DNA of 64,000 nt from Penicillium oxalicum (Eukaryota; Ascomycota; Eurotiomycetes; Eurotiales; Aspergillaceae): NCBI RefSeq assembly GCF_001723175.1, contig NC_064654.1, positions 1,116,001 to 1,180,000 of the forward strand, read 5' to 3'. The first letter of the stretch is position 1; every line of letters starts with the position of its first letter. The translations under genes were made by a program, and so were the position numbers. This document shows, in pieces, positions 19,465 to 34,636 of the stretch. The notes under the pieces were generated by a model. That model saw only the letters and a program-made list of their open reading frames with translations, was not told where the DNA came from and searched no databases.

Positions 19465-22400
19465 TGAGACGGGAGATGCTATGGATGAGGGGGGGGGGGG
19501 GGGGGGGGTTGCTTGGGGGGGGGTTGCTTGGGGGGGGGTTGCTTGGGGGGGGTTGCTTGGGGGACTGATTGAAAGGAGGAGGAAGAGCAGGTGCTAATGA
19601 TCGGTCTATGGGAGGTGAGGAATAAGATTGCTCGAAAGCGAAAGAAAGGGTGATATTCAGATGGTCAAAAATGGGGATAGAAGGTTGAGATGGATTCTGT
19701 TAAAATAGTAGAATTGGGATAGTTGACAGGGTAGCCGCAGATTTCCTTTGACCACAAAATAGCGCAACCCTCCAGTTCCGACGGTGTATCCGCATCGCAA
19801 GCACGGAGATGAGGTATTTTATCACCGGGGCCATCAGCTGCCATTCTGATCCGGTTGAATATGTTCGGATGGATTCGATATGATTCGTGCCCTCTTTGCG
19901 TGCCCGCATCGGTGCTCAGGTGGAAGTGGAACAAAGAGCCAAGAGGCACCCGCTGGAACCACTCGAACGGCCGAGTCAGCCGACACTCTCCTTGGCTACT
20001 TGGCCGGAAGAGCTTGTCTCTTGCTTACCCTCGAGAAGTCTCTCCGGGCGGCTAGCGGCTGGCGCTAGCTACAGTTGGACTGACAGGAGTCTTGGCCGGG
20101 CGCAGGAAACAATCGGTGTGCCCGGAGAAATAAAGAGAATCCTGCATTGCCGTATGACTCGCGCGATTTGGAAGCTGGAGAGAGTGGTGGAGGAATACAT
20201 GGTACGCGCCTGGGTATGACGTGGTAGATAAGACTGTGATGGATTGGGTTTTTGATGGATGAGTTGTACGCATGGAAGGTGGATTTGACCCCTACTAGAT
20301 TCATGGACAATATGACTACAGCTCAGATCTCACTTGAATAGAGGTCATAGACAATCCATTGCTCAATCAATGATTCGGAAAGTTAACCCATCAACTAGGA
20401 TACCTTTCCAGAAGCTTTTCAATTCAAGCCTACATTACCCGATAGACCCCGTGTCCCGTCGCTTTGGAACTATGTAGTACACTAACACCTCGCAAACATC
20501 CTGTCGGGGCGCACGCTACGGGACTACTTAATCCTAGCATGCAGAGACGGCGGGAAAATAGATTAAAAAGCGCCATTTCCTCGACATTCTTCCAGCTCCA
20601 ATCAGTATACATGGAGTTAACATGGAGAACAGGGGGTTCTCCTCTATCCTTTTCTTCCCCCCTCGTCTTCCACACCAAGTCCATTCATTTGCCAAGATCA
20701 GGAAGCTACTTGGATACTCCTCGCCACCAATTCCTCTGCTCTGTTGGAGTGTCTTGAGGCGGTCGCACTTAGGGCAAATCTCATGGTGTGTAGGTGACAC
20801 TGTCGGCTTTGCCTGCCCATCAGATCATCTAGAGATAAGCGCCTCGATGCAGATACTTAGCCCCATTTCCGCCTGCCACCCTAGGTCTCTGGATGGAGAT
20901 GTGGATCTAATGTAATCAGTACAAAATTGAAGTTACTCTACAGCAGGGATGCGGCATTTTCCAGCGGAACTTCCAAGCCTCATCTGGATGAGCCTAGAAG
21001 ATGATCGAGCGCTTGACCTAGACGGGAAAGGTCAGTCTTATAGATATTGTGAGATTCGATTCATACGCCAATCTGTTGATACACGTTTTTTTGACGGATC
21101 AAAAGCACCGAGTGACCAGGACGGAATGGAGCTTGGACAACCGTTGACTGGGATGAGTATAACTCCCGACTTGTATAACGGTTATATAAGGTAGACTCAC
21201 TACCAGGGAGTTCTTTGGTCCCCGTCTGATCGAGTACGTCTTTCGGAGCTCCTAGAAGGCATAGGAACAAAGGAGATACATCAATTTCACTAGTCACATA
21301 CATCCTCTGTTGACTCCTACTTGAATTAAAGTCTATGTCAACCACAAGCCTGTGGAAATATCTGCAATTTACGTCCTCGTGGCAGGCGTGGCAGCGATCT
21401 GAACTTATCAGTGCCTGTCCGAACTGCTTCTATTCTTCGCCGGTCTCCATCATTCAAGGATTCCACTCCTGAACCAAGTCCGTACCAACATTGTACCTAA
21501 TCACAGATTCAATAGATATTCACCCTGTTCAGATTAAACAACCCCGAAGAGTTTCTCCTACAGAAAAGAGAGAAAGAAAATAAGAATAAAAATAAAAGCC
21601 TCCCTCCCTCCATCCCTTCCATCGAGATTGAACCCCACGCGAAGAGATCAAAAACAGATACGACTTGCGCCGTCAAACCCCGTACGGAATCTACAGTCTC
21701 TTCATTCCCCGTCACTCCACATCCATCTGCCAAGCCATATTCTACGGGTTTCTGTGGTATGGAATTCCATGCACCCGAACGGCTCTTGAATAAAGAGTCG
21801 ATTACGTTCATCGAAGAGGTAGGAGCTCCTGCGACTGCTCCCTCTGAAGCTTTTCATCTCTAGGTACACGCACTCTGCCCGCTTGTACCTTGGGTCACCT
21901 AAGTAAATCAAGTCTCACTCGACAGCACATTGATTCTACCGTACTACACTTCATACTGAGTACTCAACAGTGTCGAGTCAGCACTAAAAGTGTGCGGTGG
22001 AAGGTAGACTAGCTTTTGATTGTGACGGAAAACGGGGGAAAAAGCAGTGCACACACGTGGGGGAAAAAGAAAAAGGGCAAGTGGAAGCCATTTCTTGGAT
22101 CCAAGGATCCAATCAAAATCGTTGGGGAAAGGTTTTTTTTTTCTTTTTTTCCCTCGCCCCACGATCCAGTTGGAACTCGAACTGTACAAAGCTTCATGGT
22201 AGCACAGAACGTATGCAGTACATTATGCATATTTAAATCTTACCTGTTCTGTTCCACCCGTCAAGGTTGTTTTGTTCCGCGTTGGATTCTTTCGAAAAGC
22301 TACGCCCTTCTTTTTTATTTGTTTTACATTTCACCTACGGAGGTATTCCGACATTTGTTCATATCTTACTTTGTTTTGATTTTTCCACCTGACAATTCAT

Positions 22401-22526
22401 CTGCGGGTTAAATCTGCATACACACACATTATACCACCACAAAAAAAACAAGAGGAAAAAAGGAAAGAATCCAAAACTCAACGCTATATCGATCACGTCA
22501 ACCAATCTCCACAAATCATACGTACA
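19465..22526. other. gene-poor intergenic region
   Basis: Three kilobases between the divergent tubby-like and GNAT genes. Aside from the G-run minisatellite at 19489-19563, I see no coding features on either strand, no transposase remnants and no RNA gene. Short open frames here do not resemble proteins. Confidence 0.5.
19489..19563 (+). repeat. G-run minisatellite, G-quadruplex-prone
   Basis: Five G tracts of 20, 9, 9, 8 and 5 bases (19489-19508, 19515-19523, 19530-19538, 19545-19552, 19559-19563), each separated by TTGCTT. The repeat unit is about 15 bases. The tract sits 25 bases upstream of the minus-strand tubby-like start codon. Confidence 0.9.
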
Positions 22527-22667
22527 ATGGAGACAGCACGTCTCCGACTCGAACCGATTGATTTGGCTCATCTAGAGGGCTTCCATGAGATCTGGTCAGA
22601 TCCGGATACCACGCAATGGAGGTATGTCTCGCGAATCTACATGGATATGTTGTTTTTCTATCATCTT

Positions 22668-22741
<74 letters not shown>

Positions 22742-23509
22742 CGCACACCTACATCAGATGCCCAGTGCCCAGGCTATCATCTGGACTTGACAAGAGTTGG
22801 AATGCCGGTATACGAATAGATGATGGACTGAAACGGTTGAAAATTACCTACTCCATCCCAGTTTTCCTGCCCGTGTACTCGACAGCCTCCGTAATCGCAG
22901 TCATCCATTGCTATGTACTGACTTAGTAACTAACCACCACCCGTGTGATCAATCTACAGCTCACGAGGCATCTCCCCCTCCATCGATGAAACCAAAATCC
23001 GAATGACCGGCATTCTACCCGACCCCGATCGACCAGGAATCATCAACTACGGCGTCTTTATCCGTTCACTTTCCCCATCCACCGACACATGTCCACCCAA
23101 TACCAGCATCAGCACCAATCCAAATCCAAATCCAACTCCCACCCAACCCGCACATCATCCTCTTCCATCACAACCCACTCAAACCGCCCCCCTTGATCAA
23201 AAAGTCATCGGCATCATCGGCATCCACAACGACAACCCCGTTCCCGAACTCGGCTACTTATTCCATCCCAGCGCCTGGGGCCACGGCTACGCGACCGAGG
23301 CCGTGGCCGCTTTTATCCCGCACTACTTTGGCCTTCGGCCCGAGGCGCGCTGCATCGAGGCCAAAGTGGATACGCAGAATCGTGCGTCGATCCGCGTGTT
23401 GCAGAAGTCGGGCTTTGAGGAGGTGGAGACCTTGGTGGGAGGGGCGAGGGCGGAGTGGATGGTGCCAAGTGTGAGGGATTTGGTGGTTTTTCGGGTAAAG
23501 GCTGGATGA
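22527..23509 (+). CDS. GNAT acetyltransferase, RimJ/RimL type
   Basis: Exons 22527-22621 and 22960-23509 sum to 645 bases, 214 residues; the 338-base intron is unusually long because it holds a CT microsatellite. The protein starts METARLRLEPIDLAHLEGFHE, the standard RimJ/RimL N-terminal strand and helix. It ends with ELGYLFHPSAWGHGYATEAV, the acetyl-CoA-binding motif (GHGYATEA), and ASIRVLQKSGFEEVE. An Asn/Pro-rich insert (about residues 72-102) separates the halves. It transfers acetyl groups to an unknown amine substrate, possibly a protein N-terminus or a small molecule. Confidence 0.87.
22663..22739 (+). repeat. CT dinucleotide microsatellite in intron
   Basis: Almost uninterrupted TC repeat, about 35 units with one CCT interruption, inside the GNAT gene intron. 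Confidence 0.95.
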
Positions 23510-24131
23510 AGGTGAGGAGGTGTAGAGGAGGAGGAAGAAGGGTTGTCAAAGGGGGATTTTGGGGAGCGAGGCTGGAGAGTCAACTGTGAATGGTGGCCTG
23601 GAACATGTTTGATAGAGAGATGGGGGTTCAAAAAAGGTCTGGTCGTGCCAACGTGGGCTCTGGTTTTGGATGGTCGATAGATGGCATGTTTTACTTCAAA
23701 TACCTGTACTTTCTACTCTCAAGGTCCCGAGGTACTAATGAGCTGCCCAAATATCATCTTCATCCATAGTAATTAAAGATTCTATAACGGGGCCACAGGT
23801 TGTGCAGTCAAACGGTTACCCAGCTCATAATACTGGAAGAATAAACCTGGAAGACGAACAGAAACCAGAAGAGAAGAAAGATAAAAAGATCATCGTGTAT
23901 TTGTTCAAGGTTGATGGCATCAAGTATTCAGAAGAGATCATCTCACAGTAAAAAAAATAATAATAAAATAAAATTAAATAAAAAGGAAAAAACAGTTGGT
24001 GTATCACTTGAATCAGATTGATTTGGTTTTAAAAGAAAAACAAAAACAAAAGGGCCCGTTTTCTCCCTTTCCTCCCTTCGCCCCAGGACTTGGTCGTCAT
24101 TCACCATGATCACTCGTCAGTGCCTGCTCCT
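23510..24131. other. intergenic, convergent 3' ends
   Basis: Between the GNAT gene (plus) and the Ala/Ser-rich gene (minus). It includes an A/T-rich AATAATAAAATAAAAT tract at about 23950. No coding features. Confidence 0.6.
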
Positions 24132-24728
24132 CTACAGAGCAAGAGCCAGGCCCAAAATACCAGCAGCGCCCACCATGCTCATGGCCACCCCGCCAGTCGC
24201 AATGGGAGCACCGCCGGTCGAAGTCGCCGACGCATGAGCGGACGACACCGCGGCAGAGACCGCCGACGAAGCAGACGCCACGGCGGAGCTGACCTCGGCG
24301 TTGGCCGAAGAGACGGCACTGCTGACGGCCGCCGCAGCAGTGGACTCGGCCGCCGCGACCGCGGTCGCCATGCCAGTGACTGCCGTGGAGATGTCCGAGG
24401 CCATGGCCGCGGCGGTGGCGGTGGCCTCGGCGAAGTCGCTCAGCAGAGCGTTACCGGGAGAGGTGGCCCAGGCTTTGACACTGTCGGGCAGGGAGCTGTA
24501 CCAGGCGGGCATCGTGCCAGCGGCCACCTCGGACATGACGGAGCTCTGGAAGGCAGGGTCCATCATGTCCTGGGCCCAGGAGACCGGAATGGCGGTCTCG
24601 AGGACGGTCAAGATGGAGTTAGGGATGGAGTCGAGAATTCCCATGTCATCGGAAGAGATGCTACCGGACTGGGGAGCTGCCAGTGCGGTGGCGGAGAAGA
24701 GAAGGGCAGCGAGGAACTTGGACTGCAT
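24132..24728 (-). CDS. Ala/Ser-rich secreted protein, probable GPI anchor
   Basis: 198 residues from MQSKFLAALLFSATALA, a good signal peptide with cleavage likely after ALA. The mature part has a modest non-repetitive N-terminal half (SSDDMGILDSIPNSILTVLE, AWYSSLPDSVKAW), then an Ala/Ser-rich, low-complexity region. It ends with small residues and a hydrophobic tail VGAAGILGLALAL, suggesting a GPI-attachment signal. There are no cysteines. The frame stays open upstream to 24911 but those residues are encoded by the CT microsatellite, so I take the ATG at 24728. It is probably a cell-wall or surface protein; family not recognised. Confidence 0.75.
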   Translation of the reverse strand: MQSKFLAALLFSATALAAPQSGSISSDDMGILDSIPNSILTVLETAIPVSWAQDMMDPAFQSSVMSEVAAGTMPAWYSSLPDSVKAWATSPGNALLSDFAEATATAAAMASDISTAVTGMATAVAAAESTAAAAVSSAVSSANAEVSSAVASASSAVSAAVSSAHASATSTGGAPIATGGVAMSMVGAAGILGLALAL

Positions 24729-24836
24729 GATGGAGACTGGAAAAAGGGGGGTAATGGAGAGTAGAAAGGTGGTAGAACAGAGTCGAATGGAGAACGACGT
24801 GGATTTTTGAAGAAGAACGAATGTATAGATTTGAAG

Positions 24837-24845
24837 AAGAGAGAG

Positions 24846-24888
<43 letters not shown>

Positions 24889-24889
24889 G
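24837..24889. repeat. GA/CT microsatellite upstream of gene
   Basis: GA repeat with few interruptions, about 110-160 bases upstream of the Ala/Ser-rich gene start; CT-rich on its coding strand. Confidence 0.9.
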
Positions 24890-25107
24890 CGTGAAACGAC
24901 CAAATCGTCAAAACAAGTGAAAGGTGACGAGCTTAAATGAAAGGGCGAGAGAAGAGAATCATCATGGTCATAATCATGACCGGTGGGGCGTGAGGGAAAG
25001 CGCCTCAAAATTGGTGGAGAGACAAGAGAGGCGGTGCTCGTGTTGATCCCAAAGGGGAGAAGAGAGGCGTTTGAGACGAGAGCTTACCGAATCGGGTAAA
25101 CAAGTGA

Positions 25108-25148
25108 TGTGTCGGACTGTCGGACTGTCGAACTGTCGGCTTGTCGGA
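25108..25148 (+). repeat. short tandem repeat of GTCGGACT-like units
   Basis: About five imperfect 8-9 base units (GTCGGACT, GTCGGACT, GTCGAACT, GTCGGCTT, GTCGGAGG). Confidence 0.75.
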
Positions 25149-27028
25149 GGCACTGCCCCTGACTATTTTCAGACTCGCAGCTTGGCCGAGAGTCTAGAAC
25201 CCTAACGGCACGAGAGTTCTGCCTACTTCTACTTGGCTGACAATATCCTGCACTCGTCCGAGAGACACTCTATAGACGATACTTTATTTAGTGTGAAATA
25301 GAGTAGTAATAAGCAATTGGGTCAACATAGGTATCTCTGGAGGAAATTATTATCCAGACCAAGATTTTTTATTTTGCTGTTGTTGGTCTGGTTTTTTAAT
25401 TCCCCCAAGCTTGCCGATCACTCCTGTTTAGTCTCGGAAGATAAAACCGCTGCGACATCCCGTTCTGACCAACCGATTCGAGGCAGTGGAACAGTAACAC
25501 TGGGGGGAAAAAAGACCAAACGAAAAGAAAGAAGAAAACAAAAAACTCTATTCTGCAAGGCCCAAAAACTTGAGGGACTGACACGGAGTCGCCAGTCGCG
25601 AGTCTCCAAGTGCGCTCCCCAGTCTGAACGAGGACCATCGGCGGCTGAAGTGGATCAACTGGACAGCTGAAGGGCCTTTCTTCCCTCCCTTGACGCCTAA
25701 AACATACCGCCACCGGTAGTCTCATCATACGAAAAGAAAAAGGAAAGGAGAGAAGTGGTGAGATGAGCCATCCAATGAACAGCTTCTGTAGATCCAAGCC
25801 TCGTGGACTCTGGTCCTATGACCGCAGGCCGTGGCACGGGTTGCTAACTGGCGAAATTGCAAGTGTGGAAATTACGGCCAATGAACTTCGTGGGTGAAAC
25901 GGACTTGACCGTGTGGTCTGGTGAAGGGGTTGAGATTCCGACGCAGGTACATGCTGTAAATAGTAAGACTCCAGTACCAGACAGCCTTTCCACACCGCTC
26001 AGAGTACTTGCAGGGTAAATGCCTCTCATGATCACTTGGGTGGTCAAATACTGACAAAGCTTCCTCGAATCCGGATGAGTGACTGTCGATAATATACCTG
26101 TCTGAGTAACACATCGCCATGAGGCTCCATTGCCGATCTCCGATCTCCGCTCATCGTACCGGCACGTCTCAAAGATTCAAGCCACTGCGCTCAACTGTTA
26201 GACTCTGACTCTTGACTCCTGCCGGAGATTGATCAACCAGCTTCAACCGTCTTTGTCGAGTCAGCACTAATGCCCGGAGAAAGTATGACGACGCATCAAC
26301 TCTGGAATGCACAGTCCATTCGGAAAAAAAATCAATCAAGTCTTCATGAATTGGAAACCATGTACCTGCGCCTGGAATACTAGCTACTAGCTACTTCTAT
26401 GTTCATAGATGCATGACCTTGGCAAGAGCACCAGTGAGCCTATTCCCAGCCGAGACCAGCATCGCGCGTATATTCGATAGCTATCCATTCAGTACACGCC
26501 CACCACACCCGGACAGGGATCATCATCCATATTGATCCATTTCAAACCCGCGCAGTTACTACCTGGTACCTGACTTTGATGACTTCATCGCACAGTCCGA
26601 TTAGTAGAATACCGCAAACCCCAACCTGAACGCCATCTCAGTTCCCTTTCTCAATCTAAGAAACCCACCGTGCTCCATCCTCTGTTTCTCAGTAGATCCC
26701 ATTCATTTAGGTAGAACACCCGAATCCCTCCACCGAGTAGGACTCGTGCAGAAACAATAACCTTCACCTTCCGAATTTCACAGAGGGAAAATCAGGAAAA
26801 GTGGCTATTTCTCTGCCCTTTCGACAATTCCATCTACTACCGAGGAGGGATCCAAAAAGCGACAACTCTGCTCCATTTCTAAGAATAGGGAATCTCATAA
26901 CAATAATCACACCACTCAGCCCAACTCCGATCCCGTTCGAAACTGTACCAAACTCTCACCGGACGAGTACCTCACGACTTGCGACATTCAACCGTGATTC
27001 AATCTCCCACGCCTGGACACGAACCCAC

Positions 27029-28048
27029 TCAACGCTCTCTGTACCAAAGCTCCCGCGGATGACCCAGGCATTCACCAATAGTGACGGCTAAACACGGAAA
27101 AAGCGCGAGAAGGACAAAAAATCATTAGCATCAATCTCATCGAACCAAAGAGAATCTCCACGTCGGAATCAAATTCTCTTACCATGTAATTTCCGCCTCT
27201 TCACCTCCTGAATCATGTCCCCCACCAACTTCTCTGCCGTATACTTTTGCGAATCGTGCGCAAGCAGAATACTCCCACCCTGCTTCAATCCCTCGCGGAA
27301 CATCTCCAAACTCCGCCCCGTTCGATCGGAAGCATCGTTCGTCTTGTCGTCGGTGAAAATACTCGCGCCGATGACGTGATACTGCAGATCTGCCATGGCG
27401 GAGAGCACGAGGTCGTTCACGTGCAGCCAGGGGGTCCGCGTATACGTTGGGATGAAACCAAGGATGTCTGAGAAGGCCTGCTCCAAGTGATACATCTCTG
27501 AGAGGATGGTCTGATAGGGCACAGTGGTGAGGTTGAGATGGCTCCATCTGCGAGAATGGTCAGTATTGTCACAAGAGGCAAACAGGAAGAGTAAGGAGAA
27601 AAGAATAAGAAAAAAGGAAAGAAATAAAAGGCCTCAAGAATGATATGTTTGTGCCAAAGACAAAAGGAGGAACGGGAAGCCCGTACGAGTGAGATCCAAT
27701 CTGGTGTCCTTCTGCCAAAGTCCGATTCATCACATGAGAATAGTCGTAGATATTTCCCTTCCAGTCACCATTGAGAAAGAACGTTGCGTGCACGTCGGCC
27801 TCGGCGAACAGATCGAGGACGTGCTCTGTGTAGATGTAGGGGCCATCGTCAAAGGCTAGGGCGATTGTTCCGGAGACGATGCAGCGATCAATGACCTTGC
27901 CGTAGGGAAGTTGGGTTTCCCTGCGGGTAGGCAGAGGTCGTGCAGTAAGAATGGATTGTGGTGACGGAGCTATGGAAAGGATGGGGACCGCAGAGGATAG
28001 CGTTGCCGCGGAGGTGATGGCGAGAAATGAGATGAGGAAGTGCTGCAT
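27029..28048 (-). CDS. Polysaccharide (chitin-type) deacetylase, CE4
   Basis: Exons 28048-27687, 27547-27183 and 27087-27029 (introns 139 and 95 bases) sum to 786 bases, 261 residues. An N-terminal signal peptide (MQHFLISFLAITSAATLSSA) points to secretion. CE4 motif 1 is IALAFDDGPY (Asp-Asp at 67-68), and motif 2, HSWSH (residues 120-124), is formed across the first splice, giving the zinc-binding histidines. Later strands include GGSILLAHDSQKYTAEKL. The third exon ends AVTIGECLGHPRELWYRER, the usual cysteine-containing end of fungal family members. It deacetylates chitin or chito-oligomers in the wall; exact substrate not determinable. Confidence 0.9.
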
Positions 28049-28649
28049 GGTCGAGGATTGGTTGATGTACGAATATGTGGAATCGAATGCTGGGACGGAA
28101 GGAAATGAGCTAAGACTTGAGGATGGAGTCGGAGCGTGTTGTAGAGATGGACACGGTTGGCTACGGTGAGAGAGGTGGCCGTACATCACGACCAGAGTAC
28201 TGTGTAATGGAAATGGCAAGGCAAGTACGGGCTTTTCAGCGTCTGGAAGGAACTGTCTGCAAGGAGAAACTTCTTTCCTGTGAGGTGACAGACCAAAAGT
28301 TCCGGAAAAGAGCATTGTTGAGACGTTATCATGTTCGATTAGCATTTCCACCCCGAGGGAGTGTTGTATCAAAAACGCATAGCCACCCTATCTCTTCAAA
28401 AAAAAAAGGAATATAAAATACACCCACAGCAATACAAAGGTCTCCAAAGACCATGGCCAGAGCAAATCACTTCTCGCCGCCTGTTTTTGCCTTTCGTCAA
28501 CCAGTGAAGTGCCCGGAAAAAGAAGCTAATGAAAATTCTCCACCAACCGTGCGTCCTCCCGCGTCTTTCTTGCAGTGGCGGTCATCCTCCTTCTCTTGTT
28601 CTCGAACCGTGCTCATCAGTTCTCGTCGGAGCTTGGGCGCGGGCCGAGT
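28049..28649. other. intergenic
   Basis: Promoter side of the deacetylase gene and 3' flank of the CCDC47 homologue, both minus strand. No coding features. Confidence 0.55.
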
Positions 28650-30115
28650 CTAGCCCTTGCGCGTGTGCTTCTTCATGGACTTGCGCTGCTCCTTCTGACT
28701 TTCTCGGTCAAGGTACTTGCGCTGCTCTTCGGCAGTCATTCCACGGAGCAGACGTTCGCGCTCCTCCTTCTTGATCTTCTCCGCGGCCAGCTTACGCTCC
28801 TCGGCCTTCTCTTCCTCTTCGGCACGACGGAGCTTCTTGATCTCTTCATCGCGAACGCTTCGGATCTTGCGCATCACCTCCGGGCGCCAGTGAGCCACAG
28901 CGACAAGCTTGTCAGCGAACCGCAGGAACTGGTTGAACAGCGGAAGAGTCGATGAGTAATCAGAGGTGAGGTTGACGGAGAGCTGAACGCGCTTCTTGGG
29001 GATGGTCTCGTTGATCCTGTGCAACATACTTGATCAGCAACTGGAGTGTCAGAAATTGCGCGCGACACATGAGAAGTTCTTACTTGAGGGGCTTATCCAC
29101 GGGCTGATCGGTCACAATCAAAAACTCAAAGTTGTTTCCAGCCTGCTCAATAGCCTGAATCAGGTCGGGAGTGAGCAGCGCCTCGGTGATCTCAGCGCTC
29201 TCGCTCATGACGGTGACCCATGAAGGAAGCTTGGAGTGGTCCTTGGAGAAAGTGATGGAAGCGTCGTAACGGTCAGTGCGGAACTTGCGCATGTGACTCT
29301 TGTGCACCACGGCCCAGATGAAGCCATCATAGGTCGAATTGGAAACCTTGACAGACGAAGTGTCCTTGCCAAGAACGGGCACCAGGTCCTTCTCCTTGCC
29401 ATCGAAGGCGTACATGAGGGCCTCGTACTTCTCGGCGGGAGCCTCCCAGCTCTCGAAAAAGAAGCTGAAGACGTACTCCATAATATAGGTGATAGGGTTG
29501 TACCGCTTGGGCATGGTCAGAGCGACATCCACAAAGGCGACATTCTGACGACCAGTCGCGTAGGCGGCGAACTCATGGCCAGACTTCTCCTTCAGCAGCT
29601 TCTCTGGGTTGGACAGCTCCACGGTGATCTCATCGGGAGCTGATCGGGAAATGCCATCGAAGCCGACGACAGCAAATTCCTTCTGCAGAGCCGGAATATG
29701 CGCTTTGGCCCAATCGCGAGCGCGGCGACGGTTGGCGCGAGTACCCCACAGATGGAACAGCACGACCACTAGGATAAACGGCATGATCAGAGCCTCCTGC
29801 ATGAAGTCGCTCGGCGAAGTGCGCTCCCAGACCCGATACCATTTTGTGTATGGCGTGGCACCTTGCGTGTTCAGTGCTGGGATGGTCGTCGTGTCGGCGA
29901 CCAGCGACGCGGGTGATGGATTCGGAGCCTCAACAAAGTCGGCAAAGTCTAAAGAGAGAGAAGAAGCCGGTGTTAAAAGGACTGGAATTGATCGACAGTG
30001 GCCTGGGTCATTCCAATTGATGGACGATGTCACCGGTTCGAAGGCACTTACCATCATCTGCATTGGCAGCTCCCGACGGCTGAGAGCCGAACACGTTCTT
30101 GAAGACACCTGCCAT
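28650..30115 (-). CDS. CCDC47 / DUF1682 homologue, ER membrane protein
   Basis: Exons 30115-30052, 29948-29084 and 29016-28650 sum to 1296 bases, 431 residues. One membrane segment (ALIMPFILVVVLFHLWG, about residues 76-92) precedes a large cytosolic domain. That domain contains NPITYIMEYVFSFFFESWEA and the phrase IWAVVHKSHMRKFRTDRYD. The C-terminal tail is strongly charged (EEEEKAEERKLAAEKIKKEE) and ends KKHTRKG. This layout matches CCDC47 (PF07946), in animals a subunit of the PAT complex that helps multipass proteins insert in the ER and binds ribosomes. The fungal function is inferred by family. Confidence 0.9.
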
Positions 30116-30825
30116 TGTTGCAAGTTGAGACCACACGAGGACAAGATGGAAAGGAAAGGAGGTGTGGGAAGAAACGGAGTGCGGAGCTGGAAGCTGGGCT
30201 GTTAGCGGCCCCCACGAAATCCCCGGGGTGGGCAGTTTTACGCGGCTGCTTGCGAACTGGCGAACCGGGCGTCAACAGCCACCGGCACCTCGGCCAGCTC
30301 GATCACGGGACCGGCTTTTTGCACACCAAAAAAGGAGAAGTAGTGAACCCATCCGATTCATCTCACACCGGAAGCGAAAACAAAACAAAAAAAGGTCCTT
30401 ACAATCTAAAGCAATGATAGCCAGAATATCAAGGAGAGGGAGATTCCAATTGTTCCATTTCCAAATTCACTGTCCGTGTATGACCAAGCTTCAGCCCCAA
30501 ATCCAGCGACTAATCCGAAATCCACTGGTGGTATCCCGCAAAAACGCACGCAAAAAGGACAATGAAAAACACACACAGGGAAAAGAGATCCCATAAAACG
30601 CCAAGAAGATCCGAAAGGGCCCCAAAACATTTTGATACAATTCTTTTTGGTACATGCCGCTGAAACAACGCGAGAGAAAAAGAAAGTGAAGCAGCGGGGG
30701 GCAGCCGATACTGCCGAAATTACAAAAGTTCAAGTCGTAGCGGGCATTAAAATCCTCGAGGCTTGCTCGAGAAAAAAGAAGAATAGACCATCAAAGGGAG
30801 CGGCGAGGCCACTGCCCTCGACAAA
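30116..30825. other. intergenic
   Basis: Promoter of the CCDC47 homologue and 3' flank of Mdm34 (both minus). Open frames here have no recognisable features. Confidence 0.55.

Positions 30826-34636
<3,811 letters not shown>

Larger units (their letters stand above)
24729..27028. other. gene-poor intergenic region
   Basis: 5' flank of the Ala/Ser-rich gene, with the GA microsatellite at 24837-24889, and 3' flank of the deacetylase gene. A short tandem of GTCGGACT-like units is at about 25110-25150. I see no coding features in the remaining 1.9 kb. Confidence 0.5.

Noticed and set aside
24090..24810. Long plus-strand frames opposite the Ala/Ser-rich gene
   Set aside because: Gly/Arg-rich or Ala-rich shadow frames of a repetitive GC-rich gene; the minus strand has a signal peptide and a plausible GPI tail.
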